Positions 1 through 8,016 of a DNA stretch of 64,000 nt are shown here, in pieces. Position 1 is the first letter of the stretch. Each line of letters opens with the position of its first letter. Source of the stretch: Pedobacter soli (GTDB taxonomy: Bacteria; Bacteroidota; Bacteroidia; Sphingobacteriales; Sphingobacteriaceae); assembly GCF_900101435.1 (NCBI RefSeq), contig NZ_FMZH01000005.1, positions 62,001 through 126,000 of the forward strand, read 5' to 3'. Below the pieces are notes generated by a model. It was not told where the DNA came from. It ran no database searches and saw nothing but the letters and a program-made list of their open reading frames with translations. The translations under genes and the position numbers were made by a program.

Positions 1-2
1 AC

Positions 3-659
3 AAAATTTACCTTAAGCACATAGGAGAATTTTCAGTATTAGAATGGGAACAAATTAAACTAACCCGTGAGTATTTAGAAAAATTTTTTCAGGTCAAAAC
101 CTTGTTACAGTCCGTAGTAAGCAGCAACATTATACCACCGCATGTGCGGCGTTTAAGCCAGCAGCACGAACAGATCTCAGCCCCTTATTTGCGGGATACT
201 GTTGTAGCTATGGAAAGGCCAAAAGATGCCATTGCAATACTGGGAATTACCGAAATGGACTTATATCCGGATGATAAGTGGAATTTTGTCTTCGGACTGG
301 CCTCGTATGATAAGGGGCTGGCTGTAAGTTCAATTTATAGATTTCATCAAAAGCCACTTACCAGTAAACAGTTTAAGTTAAGCCTAGAAAGGCTTTTAAA
401 AACAGCATCACATGAAATTGGCCACATGTTCGGGCTCACCCATTGTATTGAAGCAAATTGTTTAATGAATGGCACCAACAGTTTAGCCGAAACCGACCGG
501 AGTATTGCCAGGCTATGTTCAAAATGTCAGCAAAAACTAAATGCAAACCTGAAATACGATAACAGAAAAAGGCTGAAAGCCCTAGCTGTCTTCTTCAACC
601 AAAACAAACTCGACAAGGAGTTTCAGCAAATGAATGCAGATTTAAAAATTACCGAGTAA
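3..659 (+). CDS. archaemetzincin-like metalloprotease, 5' end missing
   Basis: Zinc-dependent peptidase of the archaemetzincin (AmzA, M54) family. The reading frame is open to the left edge of the window, so the true start lies outside; the first 33 or so visible codons before the TTG at 102 read as normal protein. The signature is complete: HEIGHMFGLTHC followed by a CLM four residues on and a CSKC about 17 residues later, that is the three zinc-binding histidines, the catalytic glutamate, and the four cysteines that bind a second zinc in this family. The position after the third histidine (C-x4-C-x-M) is what separates archaemetzincins from other metzincins. Substrates of bacterial members are poorly known. 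No signal peptide can be judged because the start is missing. The gene ends before a 380-bp AT-rich gap, so it is not obviously in an operon with the next gene. Confidence 0.85.
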   Translation, partial: KIYLKHIGEFSVLEWEQIKLTREYLEKFFQVKTLLQSVVSSNIIPPHVRRLSQQHEQISAPYLRDTVVAMERPKDAIAILGITEMDLYPDDKWNFVFGLASYDKGLAVSSIYRFHQKPLTSKQFKLSLERLLKTASHEIGHMFGLTHCIEANCLMNGTNSLAETDRSIARLCSKCQQKLNANLKYDNRKRLKALAVFFNQNKLDKEFQQMNADLKITE

Positions 660-1042
660 TAGTTACAGAAATTAACGGCTTAATTGTATTTATTCCGAAA
701 TACTTTGACCTTTTAACATAAACATTCTATTTTTTTTAATCATCTATCTATTTTTTACCTACAGTAAATTATATTTTAAGAACTACTATTTAATTAATAA
801 AAACAGCCTTTTATTTTCTTTAAACTTCATTTTATATTTTGGAAAAATCATTTAATGATCTTTAAACTTCATTTTATATTCTGATAACTGCAGTTCTAAA
901 AATTGCAGTTTTATTTTATTATCTTGCTTATAATATTTATCATATTCAATGGTACTTTGTGGTTTTTACATCCGCTATAGCTATTGTTTAATCATCCCTG
1001 ATAAACTGAATACTGTTTTTTATCACTAAACCGGTTAACAAT
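660..1042. other. AT-rich intergenic region
   Basis: About 380 bases without a plausible gene. It is very AT-rich and holds a 22-bp direct repeat (listed separately). It presumably carries the promoter of the XRE-type regulator that follows, but I see no clear TAnnTTTG box. Confidence 0.5.
817..880. repeat. 22-bp direct repeat upstream of an XRE regulator
   Basis: The 22 bases at 817-838 recur exactly at 859-880; the core reads TTTAAACTTCATTTTATATT. The centre-to-centre distance is 42 bases, four turns of B-DNA, which would put both copies on the same helix face. This fits a paired binding site for a regulator, possibly the downstream XRE protein itself, but a simple duplication is equally possible. 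Confidence 0.55.
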
Positions 1043-1414
1043 ATGTTATTTTTAAATGTAATTCCAATTTTTAGGGCGAGGGGCATTGAACGTCCCCATA
1101 CCTACCTCATTAAAGCAGGTTTCACACCACATTCGGCGCATTACATTCTCCACGGTAAAACCCGCTCGGTCAGGTTAGATCACATCGAGAAATTATGTAA
1201 ACTTTTAATCTGCGAGCCTACCGATCTTTTTGTGTGGTACCCTGGCAAAAATGAAATCCTTGTAGACAACCATCCGTTAAAGAAATTAATAAGGCGCGAA
1301 GAAGAGGCGAACATTCACAACCTTATTGCCGATGTGCCCTTTAAAGATATTGCAAAGATTGCGGCGGCAATTAAAGAGCAGAAAGATGATCAGGAAACAA
1401 AAAAGGAGGCCTAA
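1043..1414 (+). CDS. XRE/Cro-type helix-turn-helix protein
   Basis: A 123-residue protein with a Cro/C1-type DNA-binding domain in residues about 5-65: the stretch from RARGIERPHTYLIKAG through HYILHGKTRSVRLDHIEKLCKLL has the five-helix pattern, and EPTDLFVWYP is the usual end of the HTH_26-like fold in Bacteroidota. The remaining 55 residues are charged and probably helical (REEEANIHNL, IKEQKDDQETKKEA), suggesting a dimerisation or partner-binding tail. No toxin gene is adjacent, so this is more likely a stand-alone regulator than an antitoxin. It is preceded by a long AT-rich region with an exact direct repeat that could be its operator. The stop codon lies in the loop of its own terminator hairpin. 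Confidence 0.8.
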   Translation: MLFLNVIPIFRARGIERPHTYLIKAGFTPHSAHYILHGKTRSVRLDHIEKLCKLLICEPTDLFVWYPGKNEILVDNHPLKKLIRREEEANIHNLIADVPFKDIAKIAAAIKEQKDDQETKKEA

Positions 1415-1423
1415 GCCTCCTTT
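1402..1423 (+). terminator. bidirectional hairpin terminator enclosing a stop codon
   Basis: A perfect 9-bp stem (AAAGGAGGC / GCCTCCTTT) with loop CTAA. The loop holds the TAA stop of the XRE gene. T-rich DNA follows on the plus strand and A-rich DNA precedes it, so it can also end the convergent minus-strand gene at 1433-2323. Confidence 0.8.
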
Positions 1424-1432
1424 AATTTCTTT

Positions 1433-2323
1433 TTAAAACTGAACCCCGAATAACCAGATATTTTCGATGTAGTTAATTTTCTGGCTGGCTTTATCAAATT
1501 CATCCCAACCAGTAGTATGTACATTGGTTAAATTGGTAGCACCAAACTTGGTGGTATTTTGTAAGTAAAAGTTTTTCCAGATGTAAAACTTCAAACCAAC
1601 TTTTGCCGAAACCCCATAGCCCGAAATACTAAAATGGTTATTGCGACCCTGCCCAAATAAACGAACATCAGAACGGGGAACCATTAACCCGCCACCTAAA
1701 CCGGTTTCTAAAGTCAAAGAGGTTTTGCCTCCGGGTGCCACCCAGATATCATCATAACGCTCTACCTCAATATTGGCATAGTTAAATCCATCCGTATGCT
1801 CGTAAGTAAGCATGCTTTCCTTCACATTAATGCTTTGACCATTATAATCGCCAGCCAAAGCTCCGGTAGGTGCATTCTCGTGCGAAATATTAGCACCAAT
1901 ATGGCCGGTAATGGCAACCGTTTGCGGAATATCCATTACATATTTCATGTGATCCCAGCCAATAGAGATACTGTAATTATCTTTTATAAAATACCCCACG
2001 CGGATATTGTACTGCGGTACCGTAATCAATCCCGGGTTCAGATAATCCCAGCTTAATTTCGATTGCCTGTCGTGTGCTACAACATCTTTTAACGTAAAAT
2101 CATAGTTCGGCCCTTGGAAACGGATATCGCTTTTGCCATACCAGGAACTATTGTATCCCCAGTGAAAATAAAAATCGCCCTTGCGCGAAAAATTCCGCTT
2201 ATGCTCGGGATTAAATAAACTTTTTGAGGCTGGTACTGAGCTGCTTGAAGGACTTTTAACCTCCTGGGCATGCATCCGTTTGCCGAATAAAAGTGCTAAA
2301 AATAGAATGGTAAATTTTTTCAC
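1433..2323 (-). CDS. outer-membrane beta-barrel protein, function unknown
   Basis: Predicted exported protein of about 296 residues. I place the start at the GTG at 2323, because it begins VKKFTILFLALLFGKRMHAQ, a normal signal peptide with a cleavage site after HAQ; the frame stays open to 2470 but the extra residues look like read-through into the upstream gene's end. The mature part shows alternating polar/hydrophobic strands rich in aromatic residues and ends in WLFGVQF, the terminal aromatic expected of a barrel inserted by the BAM machinery. I cannot assign a named family or substrate. It follows the DUF2490 gene on the same strand with about 85 bases between them, and the two may be co-transcribed as a pair of envelope proteins. 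Confidence 0.7.
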   Translation of the reverse strand: MKKFTILFLALLFGKRMHAQEVKSPSSSSVPASKSLFNPEHKRNFSRKGDFYFHWGYNSSWYGKSDIRFQGPNYDFTLKDVVAHDRQSKLSWDYLNPGLITVPQYNIRVGYFIKDNYSISIGWDHMKYVMDIPQTVAITGHIGANISHENAPTGALAGDYNGQSINVKESMLTYEHTDGFNYANIEVERYDDIWVAPGGKTSLTLETGLGGGLMVPRSDVRLFGQGRNNHFSISGYGVSAKVGLKFYIWKNFYLQNTTKFGATNLTNVHTTGWDEFDKASQKINYIENIWLFGVQF

Positions 2324-2408
2324 GCGGCAAATTGAGCAAAAAGCAAGCTCAATTACAATAGCTTTAACATTTTGTAAGAGTTGTAGTACAAAAAATGACT
2401 TTAAAACA

Positions 2409-3116
2409 TTAAAACCTTGTGTATAAGGCCAGCTGAATAATATTATTAATCGTATTCGCAGTTGCACCATGCTGTGCCTGGTTCATATAGCCTGCTTCGA
2501 TATCAAACTGCTTCGAAAAACGATAGCCTAAAGCTAAATACGCCCTGTTTTGATCAAAAACACTGTTATTAATCTGGCTTTTGTTTTGCAGATTTAAGAA
2601 AATCTCGTTCTGTAAAGCCACAAAAGCACCTTTGGTAAAAGTTGGCTGTGCTTTTTGTAAAGGTTTAATAAAGCGCACAAAATAACGGAAACGCTGCGAA
2701 AACAAATCATCATTATTTAAACGCTCAATAAAACGTTGCTCTAACCTGAACCTATGACTGGTAAATACCGAATTGATTTTATGGTTGTAAATGTACTGCT
2801 CAAAAATGCGGTGTTCGGTTAAAGAGTTATTGGCCGAACCAATTAGTCTTAATTCGGTATTCTGCCATAAATAACCCAGGGCTACATTGCTTTTATTGTT
2901 GATGAAATATTGCACTGCAGGGCGCACCAGGGTATTGCGTACGTATCCCCAATCATCAGCCGAGCGAACCTGAAGATCAAACTGCAAGCCCCATTTATCG
3001 TTAAATTTAGTGTTGTTTAAAAACATAAACCAGCCAGAGTTCTGATATTGGGTCTGTGCTGATAGTTTCCCTAGTGCCATCAAAATAAATAAGATGGGCA
3101 GTAATAGCTTTTTCAT
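2409..3116 (-). CDS. DUF2490 family outer-membrane protein
   Basis: A 235-residue protein with a clear signal peptide (MKKLLLPILFILMALGKLSAQ) and the features of the DUF2490 family: an N-terminal strand with WFMFLNNTKFNDKWGLQFDLQVR, a central region with EHRIFEQYIYNHK and HRFRLEQRFIER, and a C-terminal strand ending in LALYTRF with a terminal phenylalanine. The pattern of amphipathic strands predicts an outer-membrane beta-barrel. The molecular role of the family is not established. It is the first gene of a likely two-gene minus-strand unit; the region upstream holds a duplicated composite repeat rather than a recognisable promoter. Confidence 0.8.
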   Translation of the reverse strand: MKKLLLPILFILMALGKLSAQTQYQNSGWFMFLNNTKFNDKWGLQFDLQVRSADDWGYVRNTLVRPAVQYFINNKSNVALGYLWQNTELRLIGSANNSLTEHRIFEQYIYNHKINSVFTSHRFRLEQRFIERLNNDDLFSQRFRYFVRFIKPLQKAQPTFTKGAFVALQNEIFLNLQNKSQINNSVFDQNRAYLALGYRFSKQFDIEAGYMNQAQHGATANTINNIIQLALYTRF

Positions 3117-3167
3117 AAATGGTTACCGGTTTTATCTGTGTGCCGCTAAAATAAAAGAAATATGTTA

Positions 3168-3360
3168 AAGTCGGAAGTCCGGAGTCGGAAGTCTGATCAT
3201 CCCCCTTCTCCCAGCTTTGCGTTTCTTTGCGAAACCTCTGCGTACTTTGCGGTTAAAAAAAGTCAGAGGTCCCGAGTTTGAGGTCAGAAGTCTAATCGCC
3301 AAACCATGCCTCCAGCTCGGCGCTCTTTGCGAAAACCTCTGCGCGCTTTGCGGTTAAAAA
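3168..3360. repeat. two tandem copies of a composite intergenic repeat
   Basis: Two copies of roughly 91 and 102 bases (3168-3258 and 3259-3360). Each begins with an AAGTC(G/A)GA(A/G)GTC-like block and ends with a CTTTGCG-AAACCTCTGCG-CTTTGCGGTTAAAAA block. The end block reappears at 32311-32345. It lies between the divergent DUF2490 and fabV genes. Confidence 0.75.
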
Positions 3361-3519
3361 TAGATAGCCTCCAACACTTAAAAATCTTCAATATTTAAAA
3401 TTCATTTAATGTTAAACAATTAAAAATTTATCTTCGTTAAAGATTTGGGCACTAAGACTTCTTCAAAAGACCTTTAAAGTGCCCTTATTTAACATTACAA
3501 AACGTAAAAAAGAACAAAA

Positions 3520-4713
3520 ATGATTATCGAACCTAGAATGAGGGGCTTTATCTGTTTAACAGCACACCCTGATGGTTGCGCTCAAAACGTAAAGAATCAA
3601 ATTGAATATGTAAAATCAAAAGGAGCAATTAACGGTCCTAAAAAAGTATTGGTAATTGGTGCGTCAACCGGTTTCGGTTTAGCATCCAGAATTGCCGCTG
3701 CTTATGGTTCAGACGCCGCTACTATTGGTGTATTTTTCGAAAAAGCTCCTTCAGAAGGCAAAACCGCTTCACCAGGCTGGTACAACAGTGCCGCTTTCGA
3801 AAAAGAAGCACATGCTGTAGGCTTATATGCCAAAAGTATTAATGGCGATGCCTTCTCTAAAGAAATCAAAGCAAAAACAATCGAACTGATTAAAGCCGAT
3901 TTAGGTCAGGTAGATTTAGTAATTTATAGTTTAGCTTCACCGGTTAGAAAACACCCGGATACAGAAGTTTTACACCGTTCTACCCTAAAACCAATCGGCG
4001 AAACTTATACCAATAAAACAGTCGATTTCCATACCGGTAACGTGAGCGAAGTTTCAATCGAACCCGCTACCGAAGAAGATATTGCCAACACTGTTGCCGT
4101 AATGGGTGGCGAAGACTGGGCCATGTGGATTGATGCTTTAAAAGCAGAGAACCTTTTGGCTGAGGGTGCTACAACAGTAGCTTACTCTTACATTGGCCCT
4201 GCTTTAACTGAGCCCGTTTACCGTAAAGGAACAATTGGTCGTGCAAAAGATGATTTAGAGGCTACAGCCTTTACCATTGGCGATAAATTGAAAGATATTA
4301 ACGGTAAAGCCTATGTTTCGGTAAACAAAGCATTGGTTACACAAGCAAGCTCGGCTATTCCGGTTATTCCGTTATATATCTCGTTATTGTACAAAGTAAT
4401 GAAGGCTGAAGGCATTCACGAAGGTACCATCGAGCAAATCCAAAGATTATATGCCGACAGGTTATTTACCGGCAACCCTGTTCCTGTTGATGAAAAAGGC
4501 AGAATCAGGATCGACGATTGGGAAATGCGTGAAGATGTACAGGCAAAAGTAGCCGAACTTTGGGAACAGGCTACTACCGAAACTTTGCCAGTCATTGGCG
4601 ATTTAGCAGGTTACAGATCTGATTTCTTAAGCCTCTTCGGTTTCGAAATTGATAAAGTAGATTACCAGAAAGAAGCAAACGAAGTGGTAGCCATTGAAGG
4701 CTTGGTAGACTAA
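3520..4713 (+). CDS. fabV: trans-2-enoyl-ACP reductase FabV
   Basis: NADH-dependent enoyl-acyl carrier protein reductase that performs the last reduction of each fatty-acid elongation cycle in the cytoplasm. The 397-residue length matches FabV (about 400), not FabI (about 260). The nucleotide-binding segment VLVIGASTGFGLASR is at residues 44-58 and the diagnostic active-site pair Y-x8-K is YRKGTIGRAK, Tyr234 and Lys243, almost the same numbering as in well-studied FabV proteins. The N-terminal IIEPRMRGFICLTAHPDGC is also typical. FabV enzymes are naturally tolerant to triclosan, so this gene predicts tolerance if it is the only or main reductase; whether a fabI exists elsewhere cannot be seen here. 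It stands alone between a repeat region and a hairpin terminator. Confidence 0.97.
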   Translation: MIIEPRMRGFICLTAHPDGCAQNVKNQIEYVKSKGAINGPKKVLVIGASTGFGLASRIAAAYGSDAATIGVFFEKAPSEGKTASPGWYNSAAFEKEAHAVGLYAKSINGDAFSKEIKAKTIELIKADLGQVDLVIYSLASPVRKHPDTEVLHRSTLKPIGETYTNKTVDFHTGNVSEVSIEPATEEDIANTVAVMGGEDWAMWIDALKAENLLAEGATTVAYSYIGPALTEPVYRKGTIGRAKDDLEATAFTIGDKLKDINGKAYVSVNKALVTQASSAIPVIPLYISLLYKVMKAEGIHEGTIEQIQRLYADRLFTGNPVPVDEKGRIRIDDWEMREDVQAKVAELWEQATTETLPVIGDLAGYRSDFLSLFGFEIDKVDYQKEANEVVAIEGLVD

Positions 4714-4719
4714 TAAAAA

Positions 4720-4781
4720 CGTCATTTCGACTGAAGTGCAACGGAATGCCCGTCTGCTTCGGGCAGGGAGAAATCTATCAC
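4720..4781. repeat. REP-like dispersed repeat, CGTCATTTCGA family
   Basis: Directly after the fabV stop. It begins CGTCATTTCGACTGAAGTG and ends GGGAGAAATCTATC, with a small GC hairpin (GCCCG/CGGGC) inside. The same frame is found at 15183-15264 and, in a variant form (CGTCATTGCGA), at the ends of the GIY-YIG units at 31231-32241. Confidence 0.7.
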
Positions 4782-4804
4782 CTTGCTAAATAATATTTAA
4801 TTAT

Positions 4805-4832
4805 AAACGGCTGGCTTTTTAGCCGGCCGTTT
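4805..4832 (+). terminator. hairpin terminator after fabV
   Basis: A 12-bp stem, AAACGGCTGGCT paired with AGCCGGCCGTTT (one G-T pair), loop TTTT, followed by TTTTG. It lies just before the GNAT gene, so fabV and the acetyltransferase are separate units. Confidence 0.75.
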
Positions 4833-4847
4833 TGATAACCACACCAT

Positions 4848-5387
4848 ATGTATTTCGATTTACAACCCACATTAGCAAACGATTTAATTCAAATTGTTCC
4901 CTTAAAAGAAACAGATTTCGAAGCCTTGTTTGCTGTAGCTTCCGATCCGCTGATCTGGGAACAACATCCCAATAAAGACCGCTACCAACGTGAAGTTTTT
5001 CAGAATTTCTTTAAAGGTGCCATCGAATCGAAAGGCGCATTTATAGTTTACGAAAAAGAAACCGGCAAAATTGTAGGCAGCTCGAGATATTACGATCTGG
5101 ATGAGGCAGACGGTGCGGTTGCAGTTGGCTACACCTTTATTGCTCGTGAGTTTTGGGGAAAAGGCCACAACCGCGCCTTAAAAACACTGATGTTCGATTA
5201 TGCATTCCGTTTTGTAGATAAGATAATCCTGCATATTGGTGCCACTAACTTTAGGTCGCAAAAAGCTACAGAGAAATTAGGAGCCACTAAAGTTGGCGAA
5301 TTAGAAGTAGCCTATTATGGCGAACCGGTTAAATGGAATTTTGTTTACGAAATCGAGAAACCTACATGGAAAAATCGTTCATTATGA
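4848..5387 (+). CDS. GNAT family N-acetyltransferase (RimJ/RimL type)
   Basis: A 179-residue acetyl-CoA-dependent acetyltransferase. The Acetyltransf_3 pattern is visible: the N-terminal IQIVPLKETDFEALFAVASD, the central strand with GKIVGSSRYYDLD, the VAVGYTFIAREFWGKGHNRALKTLMFDYAF segment in which WGKGHNRALK is the acetyl-CoA pyrophosphate loop (Q/RxxGxG/A variant), and IGATNFRSQKATEKLGATKVGEL, where N-x-R-S-x-K/R-A-x-E-K-L-G is characteristic of RimJ/RimL relatives. Members acetylate protein N-termini or small molecules, and the substrate cannot be deduced. The FkbM gene follows after 25 bases, so they may share a transcript. Confidence 0.88.
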   Translation: MYFDLQPTLANDLIQIVPLKETDFEALFAVASDPLIWEQHPNKDRYQREVFQNFFKGAIESKGAFIVYEKETGKIVGSSRYYDLDEADGAVAVGYTFIAREFWGKGHNRALKTLMFDYAFRFVDKIILHIGATNFRSQKATEKLGATKVGELEVAYYGEPVKWNFVYEIEKPTWKNRSL

Positions 5388-5412
5388 GTGAAAAATAAAT
5401 ATTGATAAAGTA

Positions 5413-6174
5413 ATGAAACTGATCAAAAATATACTCCGCAAATTGGGTTTTGAAATTAGAAGGATAGATCCATTTCCTATAGGTTCGGCAATGAGGCCTG
5501 TAGGCGATATGAAAAGGCTCCTTCAGGATTTAAAGTACCGTGGACTCGATTGTAAGTCAATTATTGATGTTGGAGCGCATGTTGGAAGTTGGAGTTCAAT
5601 GGCGCATGAGATTTTTCCGTCAGCTAAGTTTTGCTTAATCGAACCACAAATAGTACTGGAGGATATTATAAAAGATTTTTGCAGCAGAGTTAAAGGATCG
5701 ATTTATTTTATGCTTGGGGCAGGCGAAAAAATGGAGGAAAAGTTGCTTACCACGTACGACGATCTGGCGGGAGCATCCTTATTACCTCATGAAAACCAAA
5801 GCCTTGTTAAATCTGGAAAACAACTTCTGGTTAAACTGATTTCTTTAGATGAGATCGTTAAAAGTGAACAATTTACAGTTCCCGAACTGGTCAAAATTGA
5901 TGTTCAGGGCTTTGAAATAGAAACCTTAAAAGGAGCAGAATTTTTATTTGGCAAAACAGAAGTATTTATAATTGAGGTTTCTTTTTATTCTTTTGGAGAC
6001 GACATTGGCTTTCCCGTATTTTCAGATATCGTAAATTTTATGCTCGCAAAAGATTATGTAGCGTATGATTTCCCAGGTTTTTTAAGAAGGCCCTATGATG
6101 GCGCATTAGCACAATGCGATATTTGCTTTGTAAAAAGAAATGGATTTTTAAGAAATACAAATCGCTGGGAGTAA
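5413..6174 (+). CDS. FkbM family methyltransferase
   Basis: A 253-residue SAM-dependent methyltransferase of the FkbM type. Motif I is IIDVGAHVGSWSSMA (about residues 50-64), followed by FCLIEPQ with the acidic SAM-ribose ligand; the FkbM core LVKIDVQGFEIETLKGAE (about 160-177) is unmistakable. These enzymes O-methylate sugars, polyketides or lipids. The short basic start (MKLIKNILRKLGFEIRR) is common in members encoded near polysaccharide genes and may contact the membrane. No glycosyltransferase is adjacent, so the substrate stays open. It probably shares a transcript with the GNAT gene 25 bases upstream. Confidence 0.88.
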   Translation: MKLIKNILRKLGFEIRRIDPFPIGSAMRPVGDMKRLLQDLKYRGLDCKSIIDVGAHVGSWSSMAHEIFPSAKFCLIEPQIVLEDIIKDFCSRVKGSIYFMLGAGEKMEEKLLTTYDDLAGASLLPHENQSLVKSGKQLLVKLISLDEIVKSEQFTVPELVKIDVQGFEIETLKGAEFLFGKTEVFIIEVSFYSFGDDIGFPVFSDIVNFMLAKDYVAYDFPGFLRRPYDGALAQCDICFVKRNGFLRNTNRWE

Positions 6175-6283
6175 TAAATTTTAATCATTTCAACATTCAA
6201 AAACCTGATTTTCTTTCAAGTATTGCTATCTTTGCTTAATTCTCCATTCCACTCACCATTCTAAAACAAAACTTAAGTAAAAT

Positions 6284-6736
6284 ATGGCTAAATCCCAGGC
6301 ATCATACAGTAAAAAAGAAAACGAAAAAAAACGCTTAAAGAAACAAAAAGACAAGCAAGAGAAAAAAGAAGAACGCCAGGCTAATGCTAAAAAAGGTTTA
6401 GCATTGGAAGATATGATGGCTTATGTTGACGAAAATGGCAACATTTCTTCTACGCCACCCGATCCAAACAAAAAAGTGGTAATCAATACCGAAGATATCC
6501 AGATTGGCGTTGCCAGACAACAAGACGTTGTTGATGAAAGTCCCATTAAAAAAGGAACAGTTACTTTCTTTAACGATAGCAAAGGTTATGGCTTTATTAA
6601 AAATACCGAAACCCAGGAAAGCATCTTTGTACACGCAAATGGCTTAATCAGCCAGATTAAAGAAGGTGATAAAGTTACTTTCGAAGTAGAAATGGGACAG
6701 AAAGGACCAACTGCAGTTAAGGTTTCCAAAGTTTAA
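6284..6736 (+). CDS. cold-shock domain protein with long basic N-terminal extension
   Basis: A 150-residue protein made of two parts. Residues about 1-45 are strongly charged, mostly lysine, glutamate and glutamine (SYSKKENEKKRLKKQKDKQ), likely a helical RNA-contacting tail; residues about 87-150 form a complete cold-shock domain, KKGTVTFFNDSKGYGFIKN, with RNP1 (KGYGFI) and RNP2 (IFVHANGL). Cold-shock domains bind single-stranded nucleic acid and melt RNA structure. Classical Csp proteins are only about 70 residues; this extended form is common in Bacteroidota. It stands alone with about 110 bases upstream and nearly 500 non-coding bases downstream. Confidence 0.9.
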   Translation: MAKSQASYSKKENEKKRLKKQKDKQEKKEERQANAKKGLALEDMMAYVDENGNISSTPPDPNKKVVINTEDIQIGVARQQDVVDESPIKKGTVTFFNDSKGYGFIKNTETQESIFVHANGLISQIKEGDKVTFEVEMGQKGPTAVKVSKV

Positions 6737-7230
6737 GCGCTAAATACGCTCCATTTGTAACCTTATCCAGGTTGCAATAAGATAAATTGCAGAAAACGTT
6801 CTGCTGCGCACGGTTTTATTACCCTTTATAATTCCGTCTATTTAAGCATAAAACCTTGCGCATAATTTTTCCCGATTGAGAAAACACCTACAAATTTTCA
6901 CATTCTTCTTTCCTCAAATTTCTTTTCGGGTACAGCAACAAGCCATAATTGGCTACAACTTCAGTGCAATATACCTGATTAATGTTCTGTTCATAAAAAA
7001 ATTTCATGCCTGTATTTTGGTATTTAAAGCTGAATTCTCCCCTTCAGTAATCTAAACACATCAACCTGAAAACAAGTCAGATACGATCTTAAATCCAATA
7101 AATAACAGCCTTGTTGTAGCTATTTGCCAGATGCAACCGTTATCAGGTAAAATAAAAAATATTTTAATCCCGGTGTGGAATTTGTGAGTTGCTTACATCT
7201 TTACAGTACACACAAAGAAAAATTTGAATT
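6737..7230. other. intergenic region, no gene seen
   Basis: Nearly 500 bases between the cold-shock gene and the SIMPL gene. I see no convincing small gene, repeat or strong hairpin. The last 50 bases should hold the promoter of the SIMPL gene, but no clear TTTG/TAnnTTTG pair is present. A regulatory RNA cannot be excluded. Confidence 0.4.
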
Positions 7231-7920
7231 ATGAAAAAGTTAATAGCACTTGCATTAGTTGCATTTTTAGGATTATCGACAGCGATGGCTCAACAAGTAG
7301 ATTTACGCAGAAAAATTAATGTTAGCGGCACCTCCGAAACAGAAGTTACACCCGATATCATTTACATCGGCATTTCGCTTAAAGAGTATTTAAACGGTAA
7401 GAAAAAAGTAGAGATTACTGAGTTAGAAAAACAATTGTATGCCGCGGTTCAAAAAGCGGGTATCGCAAAAGAAAATTTAACCATTAGCAATTTAAGCAGC
7501 TGGAACTATGCTACAGAGAAAAAGAAAAACCCTGATTTTTTAGCCAGTAAACAATACCGCTTAAAAGTAAGTGATTTAAACAAATTCAATGCGATTATTG
7601 AAGCCATTGATGCCAAGGGTATTGCCAATACCAACATCGAAAGCTACGATTACAGTAAAATTGAGAGTCTTAAAAAAGAGCTGAAAATTAAAGCGCTTAT
7701 GGCTGCAAAAGAAAAAGCAGCTTACATGGTAGAAGCTTTGGGCGATAAATTAGGCAGCGTAATTGAAATACAGGATGGTGGCGACAATGTTGTACAACCT
7801 GTTTACAGAAACTACATGATGAAATCTGCAATGGCAGAATCTGCAGATGCAGCACCAGAAATTGACTTCAAAAAAATTAAGTTAAACTTCAGTGTTAATG
7901 TGGTTTTCGAAATCAAATAA
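7231..7920 (+). CDS. SIMPL (DUF541) domain exported protein
   Basis: A 229-residue protein with a signal peptide (MKKLIALALVAFLGLSTAMA, cut before QQVDL) and one SIMPL/DUF541 domain. The family signs are the opening strand INVSGTSETEVTPDIIYIGISL, the pairing segment TISNLSSWNYA and the C-terminal ALMAAKEKAAYMVEALGDKLGSVIEI, followed by a last strand KIKLNFSVNVVFEIK. SIMPL proteins are periplasmic or surface-associated, often oligomeric; no enzymatic activity is established, though some are tied to oxidative-stress resistance. A strong terminator follows immediately, so it is a single-gene unit. Confidence 0.88.
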   Translation: MKKLIALALVAFLGLSTAMAQQVDLRRKINVSGTSETEVTPDIIYIGISLKEYLNGKKKVEITELEKQLYAAVQKAGIAKENLTISNLSSWNYATEKKKNPDFLASKQYRLKVSDLNKFNAIIEAIDAKGIANTNIESYDYSKIESLKKELKIKALMAAKEKAAYMVEALGDKLGSVIEIQDGGDNVVQPVYRNYMMKSAMAESADAAPEIDFKKIKLNFSVNVVFEIK

Positions 7921-7948
7921 CATATTTAACATTTAATTACATTTTTTT

Positions 7949-7978
7949 AAAACCTACCAGAACATTTTGGTAGGTTTT
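7949..7978 (+). terminator. intrinsic terminator after the SIMPL gene
   Basis: An 11-bp perfect stem (AAAACCTACCA / TGGTAGGTTTT) with an 8-base loop and a run of T. Confidence 0.88.
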
Positions 7979-8016
7979 TTGTTAGCTAGAGGTCGAACAC
8001 TAAAAAAATTAATATT

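Noticed and set aside
2324..2470. Longer form of the outer-membrane protein starting at 2470
   Set aside because: It would overlap the end of the DUF2490 gene by 62 bases and bury the signal peptide that begins at the GTG at 2323.
6737..7230. A regulatory RNA or small gene in the 494-base gap
   Set aside because: No strong hairpin with a T run and no coding-like frame were seen; there is not enough support to list one.
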